This document shows, piece after piece, positions 62,361 to 64,000 of a DNA stretch of 64,000 bases. The notes below the pieces were generated by a model, which was not told the origin of the DNA, made no database searches, and saw nothing but the letters and a program-made list of their open reading frames with translations. Within the stretch, counting starts at the first letter, position 1. The number at the start of each line of letters is the position of its first letter. This DNA comes from Lachnospiraceae bacterium G11 (GTDB taxonomy: Bacteria > Bacillota > Clostridia > Lachnospirales > Lachnospiraceae): positions 1 to 64,000 of the forward strand of contig FMWZ01000006.1 in NCBI GenBank assembly GCA_900103495.1, in the 5' to 3' direction. The translations under genes and the position numbers were made by a program.

Positions 62361-63710
62361 ATGGAAGAAAAAACTAACGTAGAGCAGGAAAAGAGAGAGG
62401 CCAGACGTAAACGCAGAAAGAAAAACGAAATCCTCTCCTATGTAACCGTGCTTCTTGTTTTGGCAATTTTGACTGTGGGCGGTATTGTTGCTGCCAAGTT
62501 TTTATATAACCCTGCGCAGGAGGATAAGGCTGCTGAGGAAGTGGCTAATGAGATTCAGCAGGAACTTTCACAACAGGAAGAGGAAGTAATCCTTACGGAG
62601 CCTGAACCTGTGGAGCCTGAAGTTACAGCACCCACAGCAGATGAAATCGGAGACCAGATTGTTACTCCCATCATCGAAGGCATGACCCTTGAAGAGAAGG
62701 TTGCAGGTTTATTTATCGTAACTCCTGAGGCTATTACCGGTGTTGATACCGCTACTCAGGCAGGTGACGGAACCAAGAAAGCCATAGAGGAGTATCCGGT
62801 TGGAGGAATTATTTATTTTTCCAAGAATATACAGAGCAAAGATCAGCTTACGGATATGATTTCAAAGACTGCTTCCTACTGTAAGTATCCAATGTTCTTC
62901 GCAGTTGACGAAGAGGGCGGAGATGTGGCCCGAATTGCCAACAGCAGCATCGAAGTTGAGAAGACAGGCCCTGCAGCAGACATAGCCGCAACAGGAGACC
63001 CCAACAAGGCATATGTGGCTAACTCAGTTATAGCTTCATATCTTAAGGAACTTGGATTCAACCTTGATTTTGCCCCGGTTGCGGACGTTGCAAGTATCGA
63101 GGACAGCTTCATCGGAAACAGAGCATACGGAACAGACTTTAATGCCGCAGCACCCTTTGTTTCAAATGCGGTAACAGGCCTTCAGGAGAACGGCGTAAGC
63201 GCATGTCTTAAGCACTTCCCCGGACTTGGAGCCACAAGCGGCGATACACATAAAGAGATGGTTACCAACGAGCGTACATCTCAGGATTTCAAGGACAACG
63301 AGTTTATTACCTTTAAGGCAGGAATTGAGGCCGGAACTGATTTTATCATGGTAAGCCACATTTCCCTTCCTTCAATCACCGGCGACAACACACCTTGTTG
63401 TTTGATTCCTTCAATTGTAACCGACATGCTTCGTGCTGAACTTGGTTACAAGGGTGTCGTTATTACCGACGCCATGAACATGGCAGCAATTTCCGAGTAC
63501 TACTCATCTGACGAGGCAGCAATCAAGGCTTTGAAGGCAGGCTGTGACATGATTCTCATGCCCGAGAACTTCAAGGAAGCTTATGATGGAATCATTAAGG
63601 CTGTCAGAGAAGACCAGACTCTCGACGAGAAGAGAATCGATGATGCTCTTAAGAGAATCTACAAGGTTAAGTACAAAGAGCAGATTGCTGAGGAACTTGC
63701 CAAATACTAA
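62361..63710 (+). CDS. GH3 beta-N-acetylhexosaminidase (NagZ-like), membrane-anchored
   Basis: 449 residues. A basic N terminus (REARRKRRKK) leads to a membrane helix (VTVLLVLAILTVGGIVAAKF), so the catalytic part is outside. After an acidic linker the GH3 barrel follows: VGGIIYFSKNIQSKDQL, FFAVDEEGGDVARI, NLDFAPVADV, CLKHFPGLGATSGDTHKEM and the nucleophile Asp in VVITDAMNMAAI. Family members cut GlcNAc from muropeptides. It ends before a terminator and a palindrome. Confidence 0.9.
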   Translation: MEEKTNVEQEKREARRKRRKKNEILSYVTVLLVLAILTVGGIVAAKFLYNPAQEDKAAEEVANEIQQELSQQEEEVILTEPEPVEPEVTAPTADEIGDQIVTPIIEGMTLEEKVAGLFIVTPEAITGVDTATQAGDGTKKAIEEYPVGGIIYFSKNIQSKDQLTDMISKTASYCKYPMFFAVDEEGGDVARIANSSIEVEKTGPAADIAATGDPNKAYVANSVIASYLKELGFNLDFAPVADVASIEDSFIGNRAYGTDFNAAAPFVSNAVTGLQENGVSACLKHFPGLGATSGDTHKEMVTNERTSQDFKDNEFITFKAGIEAGTDFIMVSHISLPSITGDNTPCCLIPSIVTDMLRAELGYKGVVITDAMNMAAISEYYSSDEAAIKALKAGCDMILMPENFKEAYDGIIKAVREDQTLDEKRIDDALKRIYKVKYKEQIAEELAKY

Positions 63711-63735
63711 GGTCTGTGTTATTTTAGATAACGTG

Positions 63736-63767
63736 TCGGTCGGGGCGCATAACTCCGGCCGATTTTT
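63736..63767 (+). terminator. Terminator of the GH3 gene
   Basis: TCGGTCGG (63736-63743) pairs with CCGGCCGA (63755-63762, one G-U), followed by five T. Confidence 0.8.
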
Positions 63768-63770
63768 ATG

Positions 63771-63839
63771 AATGTGCAAGTTGGGGACAGTCCCCAAATT
63801 GCACCGTGCAAAGTGGGGACTGTCCCCAACTTGCACATT
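63771..63839. repeat. Dispersed palindrome, copy 8 (double form)
   Basis: GTGCAAGTTGGGGAC on the left and GTCCCCAACTTGCAC on the right. Compared with other copies the T to G change in the left arm is matched by A to C in the right arm, so pairing is kept. Confidence 0.92.
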
Positions 63840-63862
63840 GTAGTAGAAGTTGAGGTTTTTAC

Positions 63863-64000
63863 ATGGATAATAAAGAAGTAGTAAAAGAAAATAAAATGGG
63901 CACAATGCCCGTAAACAAGTTGCTTTTAAACATGTCCCTGCCCATGATGGCATCCATGCTGGTGCAGGCCATGTACAACATCGTAGACAGCATCTTCGTT
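63863..64000 (+). CDS. MATE-family efflux transporter, start only
   Basis: 46 codons before the window ends: MDNKEVVKENKMGTMPVNKL, then LLNMSLPMMASMLVQAMYNI and VDSIFV. The first membrane helix with the PMM-x-SMLVQAMYNIVDS pattern is typical of MATE (NorM/DinF-type) exporters of the Firmicutes. The rest lies outside. Confidence 0.9.
   Translation, partial: MDNKEVVKENKMGTMPVNKLLLNMSLPMMASMLVQAMYNIVDSIFV

Noticed and set aside
1-64000. tRNA or rRNA genes
   Set aside because: No TTCGANTC arm with a matching acceptor stem and no rRNA-like stretch was found by eye; a tRNAscan run would settle it.

Overview
The window looks like chromosome from a Firmicute of the Lachnospiraceae, probably near Butyrivibrio/Pseudobutyrivibrio. 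The evidence is a close Est1E-type feruloyl esterase (first gene), AGGAGG-type ribosome binding sites, a T-box leader on valS, sigma-A promoters of TTGACA-17-TATAAT type, a LexA box of the Gram-positive CGAAC-N4-GTTCG form, and many lipoproteins. The genus is inferred from protein resemblance only. No rRNA, tRNA, prophage or CRISPR array was found.

Layout. 1-11.4 kb: a cut-off IS30-type transposase, esterase, SpoU-type RNA methylase, thioesterase, YhhN membrane protein, zinc ribbon, DUF3298 lipoprotein, a G-run cluster and 53-bp tandem array, secreted ComEC-like metallo-hydrolase, ketopantoate reductase, EamA transporter and a HipBA-type toxin-antitoxin pair with three evenly spaced operators. 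11.4-31 kb: T-box/valS, fapA, folC, TPR protein, GH25 lysozyme, chemotaxis receptor, CofE-like ligase, a SbcD/SbcC-like pair, carB, ridA and a shikimate-kinase-like protein. 31-33.5 kb (minus strand): LytTR regulator, DUF1294 protein, argG. 33.8-45.4 kb: solute-binding protein; comEA - response regulator - histidine kinase - GerMN lipoprotein - comEC; then a coiled-coil protein, a flippase-like protein, pssA and psd (phosphatidylethanolamine synthesis). 45.4-48.7 kb: second 53-bp hairpin array, radical SAM enzyme, a small type I toxin-antitoxin locus under a LexA box, holA. 48.7-57.2 kb: TraX, dtd, AlkD-like protein, a two-component pair with a truncated kinase, a long cruciform-like hairpin, nucleotidase, DUF1653 protein, secreted esterase, VanY-like peptidase, lipid kinase. 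57.2-64 kb: glyA, ACT-domain protein, hom, lysC, a structured intergenic RNA candidate, a GH3 glycosidase and the start of a MATE transporter.

The most unusual content lies between the genes. (1) Two diverged but alignable tandem arrays with a 52-54 bp period, 39 kb apart, built of hairpin units whose arms persist while loops change. (2) A 29-residue holin-like toxin with a convergent antisense RNA and a LexA box in its promoter. (3) A dispersed palindrome family (eight copies) that repeatedly sits just upstream of ribosome binding sites or directly at stop codons, including at the cut end of a histidine kinase. (4) A 139-nt long hairpin next to that cut end. (5) A highly structured RNA candidate of about 310 nt between lysC and the GH3 gene. 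(6) A regulator-kinase-GerMN lipoprotein cassette, laid out like actinobacterial MtrAB-LpqB, between comEA and comEC.
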